Below, in pieces: positions 34,325 through 42,128 of a DNA stretch of 42,128 nucleotides. Numbering within the stretch: position 1 is the first letter of the stretch; each line of letters starts with the position of its first letter. The position numbers and the translations under genes were made by a program. Location of the stretch: positions 1-42,128 of the forward strand of contig CBFHND010000028.1 of NCBI GenBank assembly GCA_965657085.1, written 5' to 3'. The notes below the pieces were generated by a model, which was given only the letters and a program-made list of their open reading frames with translations, made no database searches and was not told the DNA's origin. Source of the stretch: CBFHND01 sp965657085. GTDB lineage: Bacteria; Pseudomonadota; Alphaproteobacteria; Rhodobacterales; Rhodobacteraceae.

Positions 34325-35311
34325 ATGTTCAACGCACTGGTGGTCAACAAGGACGAGGACAGCGGCAAGACATCCGCCGCCGTGGAGCAGATCAGCCAAG
34401 ATCAGCTGCCCGCCGGTGACGTGACCGTGGCGGTCGAATATTCGACAGTGAACTACAAGGACGGCCTGTGCATCGGTCCGGGGGGCGGCCTTGTGCGCCA
34501 GTATCCACACGTGCCGGGCATCGACTTTGCCGGCACTGTCGAGACGTCGGATGATGACCGCTACAAACCCGGCGACAAGGTTGTTCTGACCGGTTGGCGG
34601 GTCGGCGAAGTGCACTGGGGTGGCTATGCCCAAAAAGCGCGGGTCAAGGCCGATTGGCTGGTGCCGCTGCCGGATGGTCTGGACACACGGCAGGCGATGG
34701 CCGTGGGCACCGCGGGCTTTACCGCGATGCTGGCAGTGATGGCGCTGCAAGATCATGGCATCAAGGAAGGTCCGGTGCTGGTGACCGGGGCTGCGGGCGG
34801 TGTCGGCTCTGTTGCCACGGCAATCCTGGCCAACCTTGGCCATCAGGTGGCCGGTGTGACGGGACGCCCCGAAACCGCCGACTACCTGACATCGCTGGGG
34901 GCCACGCAGATCGTCGCCCGCGAAGAAATCAACGAAACCGTAAAGCGCCCGCTGGAAGGCGAGACGTGGGGCGGCTGTGTGGATGCCGTCGGTGGTCCGA
35001 TGCTGGCGCGGGTTCTGGGTCAGATGCAATACGGCGCAAGCGTCGCGTCGGTGGGTCTGGCTGGCGGTGCGGGCCTGCCTGCGACGGTCATTCCCTTCCT
35101 TCTGCGCGGTGTGAATCTTCTGGGTATCGACAGTGTGATGCAGCCCTATGACAACCGTTTGCGTGCATGGCAGCGCATCGCATCCGACCTGCCGATGGAC
35201 AAGCTCGAAGCGATGATCCAGCCGGCGACCCTGTCCGATCTGCCACAACTCGGGGCCGATATCCTCAAGGGTCAGGTCAAGGGCCGCGTCGTGGTCGACG
35301 TCAACGCCTGA
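34325..35311 (+). CDS. acuI: Acrylyl-CoA reductase (NADPH)
   Basis: A 328-residue zinc-free MDR reductase of the AcuI/YhdH group: N-terminal MFNALVVNKDEDSG, EYSTVNYKDGLCI, PGIDFAGTVE, the NADPH loop GAAGGVGSVA and IDSVMQP. AcuI reduces acryloyl-CoA to propionyl-CoA and protects against this reactive product of DMSP breakdown. ATG 34325 has GGAGA 7 nt upstream; the ATG at 34313 is less well placed. The dmdA-acuI order is the one known from roseobacters. The HIT gene follows after 41 bp. Confidence 0.95.
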   Translation: MFNALVVNKDEDSGKTSAAVEQISQDQLPAGDVTVAVEYSTVNYKDGLCIGPGGGLVRQYPHVPGIDFAGTVETSDDDRYKPGDKVVLTGWRVGEVHWGGYAQKARVKADWLVPLPDGLDTRQAMAVGTAGFTAMLAVMALQDHGIKEGPVLVTGAAGGVGSVATAILANLGHQVAGVTGRPETADYLTSLGATQIVAREEINETVKRPLEGETWGGCVDAVGGPMLARVLGQMQYGASVASVGLAGGAGLPATVIPFLLRGVNLLGIDSVMQPYDNRLRAWQRIASDLPMDKLEAMIQPATLSDLPQLGADILKGQVKGRVVVDVNA

Positions 35312-35352
35312 TCAAGCTAAGAGGGCTTTCGACAGCAGTTTCGGAGGCCCTC

Positions 35353-35775
35353 ATGACCGACTACGACGACCAGAACATCTTTGCCAAGATCCTGCGCGGC
35401 GAGATCCCCAACGTGACGGTGTTCGAGGACGACGAGACCTTGTGTTTCATGGACATCATGCCACGTGCCGACGGGCACTGCCTTGTCATCCCCAAGACGC
35501 CTTGCCGAAATGTTCTGGATGCGTCCGATGCGCAGCTGGCCGCGGTCATGCGCACCGTGCGCCATGTCGCCCATGCCGCCAAGACGGCCTTTGATGCGGA
35601 TGGTATCACCCTGCAGCAATTCAACGAAGCGGCAGGCGGGCAGGAGGTGTTTCACCTTCATTTCCACATCCTTCCGCGCCATGAAGGCCAAAGCCTGCGC
35701 GCGCCGGGGCAAATGGGCGACATGGATGCCATCAAGGCGCAGGCCCAGGCGATGCGTGACGCTTTGGATCCCTGA
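35353..35775 (+). CDS. HIT-family nucleotide hydrolase
   Basis: A 140-residue HIT protein; the active-site motif HLHFHILPRH is complete, and the N-terminus IFAKILRGEIPN is typical of the Hint/HinT branch. Such enzymes cleave AMP from phosphoramidates or acyl-AMPs. In this setting it could clear adenylates formed by acyl-CoA ligases of the pathway, but HIT genes occur in many contexts. GGAGG lies 5 nt before ATG 35353 and can be partly hidden by a stem (35321-35326 with 35347-35352), so translation might be tuned. Confidence 0.9.
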   Translation: MTDYDDQNIFAKILRGEIPNVTVFEDDETLCFMDIMPRADGHCLVIPKTPCRNVLDASDAQLAAVMRTVRHVAHAAKTAFDADGITLQQFNEAAGGQEVFHLHFHILPRHEGQSLRAPGQMGDMDAIKAQAQAMRDALDP

Positions 35776-35876
35776 ACCGCACGTCCACACGTCTGCTGTT
35801 CAAGATTTTTCCCGGATCGCGTCGGGATTCCGCATGAAATCTGCCAAAATGCCCGCAATTCGTGCAGAAAAAATAT

Positions 35877-35891
35877 AAATGTCTGACATTT
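35877..35891. promoter_or_regulatory. Putative GntR operator before the BCCT gene
   Basis: AAATGTCTGACATTT is a perfect 15-bp palindrome whose 13-bp core is identical to that in the GntR/DUF2182 promoter region. It overlaps TATAAA (35874-35879), a possible -10 element, and lies 57 bp before the BCCT start. Confidence 0.75.
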
Positions 35892-35948
35892 TGTGATACC
35901 CTTTGCCTGCTGGTCAAAAGAAGCCGGCGACAAACAGGGAACAGCAAA

Positions 35949-37790
35949 ATGTCAACGAAACCTCCTCTGATGCATCTGCCGATCGCGACGGCAGACAGCG
36001 GATTTTACAAAGGCTTTGCCAGAAATGTGACCATCACCGGCAAACTTCTGGTCGGTGCTTTGATCGTCTGGGCCGTAGCCTTCCCCGAACAGGCCGCATC
36101 GGTCCTGTCGGGAATCAACGGCGTGATCCTCGCGACCTTCAACTACTGGTATGTCTACGTGATGGCCTTTTTCGTGGCCGTCTGCCTTTTCCTGGCCGTG
36201 TTGCCATCGTCGGGGCGGTTGAAACTGGGCCACCATGACGATGTCCCGGAGTTTTCCAATTTCTCGTGGTTTTCCATGATGTTCGGGGCCGGTATCGGCA
36301 TCGGCATGCTGACCTTTGCCACGGCGGAACCGCTCTATCACTGGGGGGCGAACCCGCAGACGATCTCGGGCGAACTGGCGGGCAGCAGCGCGGAAAACGT
36401 GCGTGCGGCCTATGTGTGGTCCTTTACCCATTGGGGGCTGGCGGCCTGGGCGGCCTATGCCATCGTGGGGCTGAGCCTTGCCTATTTCTCCTACCGTCGT
36501 GATCTGCCGCTGACCATCCGGTCGGCGCTGGCACCGATCTTCGGGTCCAGCCTGTCGGGTTTTCTGGGGCATCTGGTGGACGTGGTCGCGGTTGTCGCCA
36601 CGGTGCTGGGTGTGAGCCAGACACTGGGTTTTGGCGTTGAACAGTTCGTTTCGGGCCTCAGCCGCATTGGTTTCGGCGATTGGCTTTACACTGCGACGGA
36701 TGACGGCGGAACCAAAGTGTCCACCGCGGCGATCGTCTTTGCGCTTCTGGTGATCATGGGGGCCTCGACGCTGTCGGCGCTTTCGGGCGTGGGCAAGGGC
36801 ATCAAGTGGCTGTCCAACATCAACATGGGCCTGAGCTTCTTCATCCTCGCGTTCTTCCTGATCTTCGGGTCGACGTTCTTTGGCCTCTCGGCCTTTTTCG
36901 TCGGCATCTGGGATTACCTGATCTCGATTCCCGGCAACATCATGACGGTCTGGACGGCAACCCCCGAGAGTGTCTTCAACAGCGCGGTGCCTGCATCGGT
37001 TCAAGCCTTGTCCGCAGAAGACATCGCGGCGATCTATGGTTCGGCCAGCAGCCCATGGGGCACGTTGCAATCCTTCACCGAAGGTCTGCCGGCGTCCGCA
37101 GCTGCACTGCCGCCAGAAGACATCGCCAAGGCCTATGCCGCTGCGACAGACGGGCGTCTGTCCGGGTGGCAGGGTGCATGGACCATCTTCTACTGGGCGT
37201 GGTGGATTGCCTTCGCACCCTTCGTGGGCGTGTTCCTGGCACGGATTTCCAAGGGGCGTACGGTGCGTGAATACGTGCTGGGCGCAATCGTGATCCCTGC
37301 GTTGATGTGCTTTGTGTGGTTCGCCATCGTCGGCGGCACAGCCATCGATCTGGAACTGAACGGGGATGCAGGCGGTGCCATCACCGGAGCGGGTCAGTCC
37401 GATCAGCTCTTTGCGATGCTCGCCGTGATCCTCGAGCCGACACTGGCCTGGATCATGTCGGTGATCGTGGTGATCCTGTTGCTGACGTATCTCGTCACAT
37501 CCGCCGACTCCGCGGTTTTGATCATCAACACCATCAACGCCGCGGGCGACGAAGGACCCAAGGCACGTCCGCATATCATCTTCTGGGGTGCCGCACTTGC
37601 CTTTGTGGTGGGTGGTCTGATCATCGCGGGCGGTCTGGGTGCGATCCAGACGGCCATGGTGATCGGCGCGCTGCCCTTCAGTCTGGTGATGGCGCTGATG
37701 GGCATTTCGGTGCTCAAGGCGATCTGGAACGATGCACGCCGCGAAAAGAATGGCGTGCCAGCGACCAAGGCACAGATGCCTGCCGAATAA
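35949..37790 (+). CDS. BCCT transporter, probably for DMSP/betaine-type solutes
   Basis: A 613-residue transporter of the betaine/carnitine/choline family with about twelve membrane segments; GAGIGIGMLTFATAEPLYHWG (114 onward, shown in part as GIGIGM and AEPLYHW) is the family's substrate/ion motif. In this locus the likely substrate is DMSP or glycine betaine; sequence alone cannot decide. Odd: a loop of roughly 70 residues (about 345-410) contains two copies, 33 residues apart, of a motif like xPASxxALxxEDIAxxY. ATG 35949 is preceded by AGGGAA; the longer frame from 35862 runs through the operator and is rejected. A strong terminator follows. Confidence 0.92.
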   Translation: MSTKPPLMHLPIATADSGFYKGFARNVTITGKLLVGALIVWAVAFPEQAASVLSGINGVILATFNYWYVYVMAFFVAVCLFLAVLPSSGRLKLGHHDDVPEFSNFSWFSMMFGAGIGIGMLTFATAEPLYHWGANPQTISGELAGSSAENVRAAYVWSFTHWGLAAWAAYAIVGLSLAYFSYRRDLPLTIRSALAPIFGSSLSGFLGHLVDVVAVVATVLGVSQTLGFGVEQFVSGLSRIGFGDWLYTATDDGGTKVSTAAIVFALLVIMGASTLSALSGVGKGIKWLSNINMGLSFFILAFFLIFGSTFFGLSAFFVGIWDYLISIPGNIMTVWTATPESVFNSAVPASVQALSAEDIAAIYGSASSPWGTLQSFTEGLPASAAALPPEDIAKAYAAATDGRLSGWQGAWTIFYWAWWIAFAPFVGVFLARISKGRTVREYVLGAIVIPALMCFVWFAIVGGTAIDLELNGDAGGAITGAGQSDQLFAMLAVILEPTLAWIMSVIVVILLLTYLVTSADSAVLIINTINAAGDEGPKARPHIIFWGAALAFVVGGLIIAGGLGAIQTAMVIGALPFSLVMALMGISVLKAIWNDARREKNGVPATKAQMPAE

Positions 37791-37813
37791 ACCCGGTATT
37801 TCTGAAAAACCGG

Positions 37814-37846
37814 AAGGCTCCGGCGCTTGCGCGTCGGGGCCTTTTT
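37814..37846 (+). terminator. Intrinsic terminator of the BCCT gene
   Basis: AAGGCTCCGGCGC (37814-37826) pairs, with a few G-T pairs, with GCGTCGGGGCCTT (37831-37843), followed by a T run to 37846. It lies 23 bp after the BCCT stop and closes the DMSP block. Confidence 0.9.
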
Positions 37847-37884
37847 CGTATCGTGCACTGACCCCAATTCGCCGGAGCACCGCC

Positions 37885-39087
37885 ATGGCCCTAGATACCG
37901 ATTACGTCCGCGCCCAATTCCCGGCCTTTGCCGAACCGAGCCTCAAGGGACAGGCGTTTTTCGAGAACGCGGGCGGAAGCTATGCCTGCGGGCCGGTGAT
38001 CAACCGGCTGCACCGCTTCTACACTCAGCGCAAGGTGCAGCCCTATGGCCCCTTCGACGCCAGCCGACTGGGCGGCGAAGAGATGGACGAGGCGCGCACG
38101 CGCATGGCCACCCTTCTGGGGGTCGAGACTGACGAGCTGAGCTTTGGGCCCTCGACCACGCAAAACACCTATGTGCTGGCGCAGGCCTTTGGGAAGATGA
38201 TGCAGCCGGGCGAGGCGATCATCGTGACCAATCAGGACCACGAGGCCAATTCCGGCCCTTGGCGCAGGCTGGCCGAGCGCGGCATCGAGGTGCGCGAATG
38301 GCAGATCGATCCGGGCACCGGGCATCTGGACCCGGCGGGCCTTGAAGACCTTCTGGACGAAAACGTACGGCTGGTGTGCTTTCCGCATTGCTCGAACGTG
38401 GTGGGCGAGGTGAACCCGGTCGTCGAGATCACGGCGCTGGCCCATGCGGCGGGGGCCTTTGTCTGTGTGGATGGGGTCAGCTATGCGCCGCACGGCTTTC
38501 CCGATGTGGGCGCGCTGGGGCCGGACATCTATCTCTTTTCGGCCTACAAGACTTATGGCCCTCATCAGGGGCTGATGGTGATGCGCCGTGCGCTGGGGGA
38601 ATGGCTGCCCAATCAGGGGCATTATTTCGACGCGAACACCCTCTACAAACGCTTCACCCCGGCGGGGCCGGATCATGCGCAGGTCGCGGCCTGTGCGGGC
38701 ATGGCCGACTACATCGACGATCTGGCGCGCCAGCACGGTGTCGGGGCAGGGGACGTGCATGACTTGATGCGCGATCATGAAACCCGACTGCTGGAGACGC
38801 TGTTGAGCGGCCTGCGCGACCGCAACGATCTGCGCCTTCTGGGGCCATCGGAGGCGGGCGCGCGCGCGCCGACCGTGGCGCTTGATCTGGGGCGCGCGGC
38901 GGAACCCGTGGCGGCAGAACTGGCGGCACATGGCATCATGGCCGGAGGTGGCGATTTCTACGCCGTGCGTGCGCTTGAGGCGATGGGGATCGACGCGGCA
39001 CAAGGCGTTCTGCGGCTGAGCTTTACACACTACACAACGGATGCGGAGATCGATCAGCTTCTGGCGGCCTTGGATCACGTGCTGTGA
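37885..39087 (+). CDS. Class V aminotransferase (cysteine desulfurase-like fold)
   Basis: A 400-residue PLP enzyme. FFENAGGSYACGPV at the N-terminus, the PLP-phosphate region FGPSTTQNTYVLA, VDGVSYAPHG and the Schiff-base lysine in FSAYKTYGPHQG mark fold type I, class V. The pattern is closest to the isopenicillin-epimerase/selenocysteine-lyase-like branch; no catalytic cysteine typical of NifS-type desulfurases is evident, so the reaction is unknown. ATG 37885 has GGAG 7 nt upstream. It follows the BCCT terminator, so it is probably its own unit. Confidence 0.88.
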   Translation: MALDTDYVRAQFPAFAEPSLKGQAFFENAGGSYACGPVINRLHRFYTQRKVQPYGPFDASRLGGEEMDEARTRMATLLGVETDELSFGPSTTQNTYVLAQAFGKMMQPGEAIIVTNQDHEANSGPWRRLAERGIEVREWQIDPGTGHLDPAGLEDLLDENVRLVCFPHCSNVVGEVNPVVEITALAHAAGAFVCVDGVSYAPHGFPDVGALGPDIYLFSAYKTYGPHQGLMVMRRALGEWLPNQGHYFDANTLYKRFTPAGPDHAQVAACAGMADYIDDLARQHGVGAGDVHDLMRDHETRLLETLLSGLRDRNDLRLLGPSEAGARAPTVALDLGRAAEPVAAELAAHGIMAGGGDFYAVRALEAMGIDAAQGVLRLSFTHYTTDAEIDQLLAALDHVL

Positions 39088-39183
39088 GTGTGCGTTGCCG
39101 GCGACAATGCCCTGACAGGAAACAAAAATTTACAAAATTTTCGAATCGTTTTCTTTCCAGGAAAACGCCCTAGCTTGCCCGTC

Positions 39184-40596
39184 ATGACAAAGACCACACT
39201 GCTTTGGCTGCGGCGCGACCTGCGGCTCTCCGATCATCCTGCACTGACCGCCGCCGTCCAAAGGGGTGCGGTGATCCCGGTGTTCATCCATGACACGCTG
39301 AGCGAAGGCCTTGGTGCCGCGCCGAAATGGCGGCTGGGTTTGGGGCTGGAGCATCTGGCGCAAAGCCTCGCCGACAAGGGCAGCCGTCTGATCCTGCGCC
39401 GGGGCAAGGCGCTTGAGGTCTTGCAGGCGCTCGTGGCCGAGACCGGGGCCGATGCGGTCTATTGGTCGCGGCTTTATGATCCGGACAGCATTGCGCGGGA
39501 CACGGGTGTGAAATCCGCTCTCAAGGCGCAGGGTATCGAGGCCAAGAGCTTTGGCGGTCATCTGATGTTCGAGCCGTGGACGGTCGAGACCAAGACCGGC
39601 GGGTTCTACAAGGTCTACACGCCCTTCTGGAAGATGGTGAAGGACCGCGACGTCGATGCGCCGCTGCCCACGCCGGGCAGCATCCCGGTGCCGGGCAAAT
39701 GGCCCGCAAGCGAAAACATCGCCGATTGGGCCATGGGGGCGGCGATGAACCGGGGTGCGCACGTGGTGCGCCCGCATGTGCGACTGGGCGAGGATGCGGC
39801 ACAGGCACGGTTGGGCCACTTCACCGACCAGCTGATCGGCAGCTATGTCGCGGGCCGCGATATCCCGGGCGAGGACCGCACCTCGAACCTGAGCGAAAAT
39901 CTTGCCTTGGGCGAGATCAGCCCGCACCAATGCTGGCATGCTGGAATGCGCGCCCATCAAGAGGGCAAGCAGGGCGCGGAAACCTTTCTGAAAGAACTGG
40001 TTTGGCGCGAGTTTGCCTATCACCTGATGCACCACACGCCGCGCATCCTCACGGACAACTGGAAAGAGGACTGGGACGCCTTTCCCTGGAACGACGACGC
40101 GCACGCGTCCGTGGTCCGGGCGTGGAAAACAGGACGCACTGGCATCCAGTTCGTCGATGCGGCTATGCGCGAATTGTATGTAACAGGCCGTATGCACAAC
40201 CGGGGCCGGATGATCGTGGCGAGTTACCTGACCAAGCACCTGTTGACCCATTGGAAGATCGGCCGCGACTGGTTCGAAGACTGCCTGATCGATTGGGACC
40301 CCGCGAGCAATGCAATGGGTTGGCAATGGTCTGCAGGCTCCGGCCCCGATGCGACGCCCTATTTCCGGGTGTTCAACCCGGTTACGCAGCTCGACAAATT
40401 CGACGCGCAACGTGCCTATGTCAGCCGTTGGATCGCCGAAGGCCGCAAGAACAAAAACGTCGATGCGCTGTCGTTCTTTGATGCGATCCCGCGCAGTTGG
40501 GCCATGTCGCCGGACGATGATTACCCATCGCCCATCGTGGCCGCGGATGTGGGCCGCAAACGGGCGCTGGATGCCTATACCAACCGGGATTTCTAA
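39184..40596 (+). CDS. phrB: Deoxyribodipyrimidine photolyase
   Basis: A 470-residue class I CPD photolyase: antenna domain (LLWLRRDLRLSDHPAL), then FAD domain with TSNLSENLALGEISP, WREFAYHLM and the signature GRMHNRGRMIVASYLTK. It repairs UV pyrimidine dimers with light. ATG 39184 lies just after a weak ribosome region; the upstream frame to 39088 lacks family features. Upstream, AAAATTT-ACA-AAATTTT (39124-39140) is an AT-rich palindrome that may matter for regulation. The cfa gene follows 75 bp on, a pairing I also recall from Rhodobacter. Confidence 0.95.
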   Translation: MTKTTLLWLRRDLRLSDHPALTAAVQRGAVIPVFIHDTLSEGLGAAPKWRLGLGLEHLAQSLADKGSRLILRRGKALEVLQALVAETGADAVYWSRLYDPDSIARDTGVKSALKAQGIEAKSFGGHLMFEPWTVETKTGGFYKVYTPFWKMVKDRDVDAPLPTPGSIPVPGKWPASENIADWAMGAAMNRGAHVVRPHVRLGEDAAQARLGHFTDQLIGSYVAGRDIPGEDRTSNLSENLALGEISPHQCWHAGMRAHQEGKQGAETFLKELVWREFAYHLMHHTPRILTDNWKEDWDAFPWNDDAHASVVRAWKTGRTGIQFVDAAMRELYVTGRMHNRGRMIVASYLTKHLLTHWKIGRDWFEDCLIDWDPASNAMGWQWSAGSGPDATPYFRVFNPVTQLDKFDAQRAYVSRWIAEGRKNKNVDALSFFDAIPRSWAMSPDDDYPSPIVAADVGRKRALDAYTNRDF

Positions 40597-40671
40597 CAAG
40601 ATCAGGCAGTTGTGACTTGCGCCGCCGCAGGTGTAAGCCTAGCCTGACATCGCTGCGAACGGGGAGTGCGC

Positions 40672-41880
40672 ATGACACTGACGACAACCGAAGGCCAAAC
40701 CGGTCTGCCCAGATATTTTGCACGCGTGTTCAGCGCGGCGCAGGAGATGAACAACGGGCGCATCGATTTCGTGCTGCCAGATGGCCGCCGTTTTCGCGCC
40801 GAGGGCCGCAATCCCGGCCCGGTGGCCGAGTTGGACATCCACAACAACGATCTCTTTGCCCGGCTCATCCGCGAGGGCGATCTGGGCTTTTGCGATGCAT
40901 ACCTTGACGAATGGTGGTCCACGCCCGATCTGCAGGCGTTCATGGACCTTGTGCATGCCGACAACGAAGGCATCTACGATGGCTTTCCCGGCATGGGTCT
41001 GGTGCGCCGCTTTGAAAAGTTCCGCTTTTGGCTGCAGCGCAATCACCGCGCGCAGGCGCGCAAGAACATCAGCTATCACTATGATCTGGGCAACGATTTC
41101 TATGCGCTGTGGCTGGATGATACGATGACCTATTCCTCGGCCATCTTCGAGACAGGACAGGAAAGCCACGAGGCCGCCCAGATCGCCAAATACGCCAGCA
41201 TGGTGGATCAGATGGGCGCCGAACCGGGCGATCATATCCTCGAAATCGGATGCGGCTGGGGCGGATTCGCCGAATATGCGGCCAAGGAACGCGGCCTCAG
41301 GGTGACGGGGCTGACCATCAGCGAAGAACAGTTCAAGTACGCGCAGGAACGCATTGAAAAGGCAGGGCTTGCCGACATGGTCACGCTCAAGTTGCAAGAT
41401 TACCGCGACGAGACGGGCACCTATGACGGGATTGCCTCGATCGAGATGTTCGAGGCGGTAGGCGAAAAATACTGGCCCACCTATTTCAATGCCGTGCGCG
41501 ACCGCCTGAAACCCGGCAAGAACGCCACGCTCCAGATCATCACCGTGCAGGACCGCCGTTGGGAGGTCTACAAACGCGGGGTTGATTTCATCCAGAAATA
41601 CATCTTCCCGGGTGGCATGTTGCCCAGCCCCTCGGCCCTGCGCGAACAGGTGACGCGCGCGGGCCTCGCGGTGGAGCAGTCGGTGGAATTTGGCCAAAGC
41701 TACAACATCACGCTGCGCCGCTGGCACGAGACCTTCAACGACAAGTGGGACCAGATCGCCGAGATGGGCTTTGACGATCGGTTCCGGCGCATGTGGAATT
41801 TCTACCTGACCTCTTGCGCGGCGACCTTTGAAAGTGCCAATTGTGATGTGACACAGATCACGATCAAGCGCCCGGCCTGA
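40672..41880 (+). CDS. cfa: Cyclopropane-fatty-acyl-phospholipid synthase
   Basis: A 402-residue SAM-dependent enzyme that adds a methylene bridge to unsaturated phospholipid chains (or a related lipid methylation). The central ISYHYDLGNDFYALWLD, TYSSAIFE and SAM motif EIGCGWGGFAEYA are the family signature; SIEMFEAVGEKYW and FIQKYIFPGG follow. ATG 40672 has GGGGAG about 6 nt upstream. In Rhodobacter sphaeroides a cfa gene belongs to the singlet-oxygen (RpoE) response; I see no clear RpoE promoter here. The trgA-like gene follows 25 bp on. Confidence 0.95.
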   Translation: MTLTTTEGQTGLPRYFARVFSAAQEMNNGRIDFVLPDGRRFRAEGRNPGPVAELDIHNNDLFARLIREGDLGFCDAYLDEWWSTPDLQAFMDLVHADNEGIYDGFPGMGLVRRFEKFRFWLQRNHRAQARKNISYHYDLGNDFYALWLDDTMTYSSAIFETGQESHEAAQIAKYASMVDQMGAEPGDHILEIGCGWGGFAEYAAKERGLRVTGLTISEEQFKYAQERIEKAGLADMVTLKLQDYRDETGTYDGIASIEMFEAVGEKYWPTYFNAVRDRLKPGKNATLQIITVQDRRWEVYKRGVDFIQKYIFPGGMLPSPSALREQVTRAGLAVEQSVEFGQSYNITLRRWHETFNDKWDQIAEMGFDDRFRRMWNFYLTSCAATFESANCDVTQITIKRPA

Positions 41881-41905
41881 TCACACGGCACAAAAGGACT
41901 GTTAC

Positions 41906-42128
41906 ATGCCCGACGCAGCGAAATTGGTGGCTGCCATTTGCCTCGCAATCACGGGGTATATCCTGTCCCGACAGATCATGCCCCTGATGCCGGAAAGCAC
42001 GGATTTTGGGTATTTCGTTCAGGTCAATACTGTCCTTGGACTTGTCGTGGGCTGGATCGTGATGGGCAAGCGTGCGGGCCGGGGCGTGACCTCGGCCATC
42101 AACAACGGGTTGACGGGCGTGGCCATGT
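41906..42128 (+). CDS. trgA: TrgA-family membrane protein, N-terminal part (cut by window edge)
   Basis: A frame from ATG 41906 stays open to the end of the window, 74 residues. It starts MPDAAKLVAAICLAITGYIL and has two hydrophobic segments (about 5-22 and 38-55), followed by MGKRAGRGVTSAINNGLTGV. This matches TrgA, a tellurite-resistance-associated membrane protein first described in Rhodobacter sphaeroides; its biochemical role is unclear. AAAGGA lies 8 nt before the ATG. Closely behind cfa, so possibly in one transcript. Confidence 0.75.
   Translation, partial: MPDAAKLVAAICLAITGYILSRQIMPLMPESTDFGYFVQVNTVLGLVVGWIVMGKRAGRGVTSAINNGLTGVAM

Noticed and set aside
35952..37886. 644-codon minus-strand open frame opposite the BCCT gene
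   Set aside because: Shadow of a clear membrane transporter on the plus strand; the product is Arg/His/Gln-rich with no domain and no ribosome site.

Overview
The window is high-GC chromosomal DNA from an alphaproteobacterium, most likely a marine Rhodobacteraceae (roseobacter-type) strain. This rests on gene content I can read directly: DMSP demethylase and acrylyl-CoA reductase side by side, a circularly permuted (two-piece) tmRNA gene with the tag ANDNRAPVAVAA*, an alphaproteobacterial SspB adaptor, the ATP-synthase zeta inhibitor (DUF1476), DUF4169, an RNase E with an acidic insert in its S1 domain, and a TrgA-type protein at the right edge. No integrase, transposase, tRNA, rRNA or CRISPR array was seen.

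Layout. 1-6.5 kb: a methyl-transfer neighbourhood (DUF1638, a small membrane protein, a corrinoid protein, a homocysteine S-methyltransferase), a PA0069-type radical SAM gene with a LexA-like box before it, an MprF-like lipid aminoacyltransferase and the zeta subunit. 6.6-12.1 kb: purC-purS-purQ, then dctB-dctD and a HAD phosphatase with tight or overlapping junctions; the DctD lacks the sigma54 GAFTGA loop. 12.1-16.4 kb: rne with a long leader and a strong terminator, tusA and ccdA. 16.4-22.9 kb: an unusual alpha/beta hydrolase coupled to a cytochrome P450, a class I aldolase, the coupled fumC-DUF4169-RHH operon (the DUF4169 gene is only 58 codons) and an exported protein. 23-28 kb is the accessory-looking part: sspB, a decayed chrB-chrA operon (two frameshifts and an internal deletion), a SnoaL-like protein, ssrA (tmRNA), a seven-fold repeat protein of lower GC, and two small membrane proteins.

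28.1-37.8 kb is the most interesting block: a divergent DMSP/methanethiol locus. Leftward run a GntR regulator, a methanethiol oxidase (SBP56/MtoX) and a histidine-bearing membrane protein. Rightward run DUF2182, DUF1326, a DinB-fold protein, dmdA, acuI, a HIT hydrolase and a BCCT transporter. The same 13-bp palindrome, AATGTCTGACATT, lies in the GntR/DUF2182 divergent promoter region and before the BCCT gene, so the GntR protein probably controls uptake, demethylation, methanethiol oxidation and acryloyl-CoA reduction together. The DUF2182, DUF1326, DinB and His-rich membrane proteins have no assigned role here and are the best candidates for a new system, perhaps metal or thiol handling for MtoX.

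37.9-42.1 kb: a class V aminotransferase, a photolyase, a cyclopropane-fatty-acid synthase and the start of trgA. The photolyase/cfa pair suggests a light or oxidative stress response.
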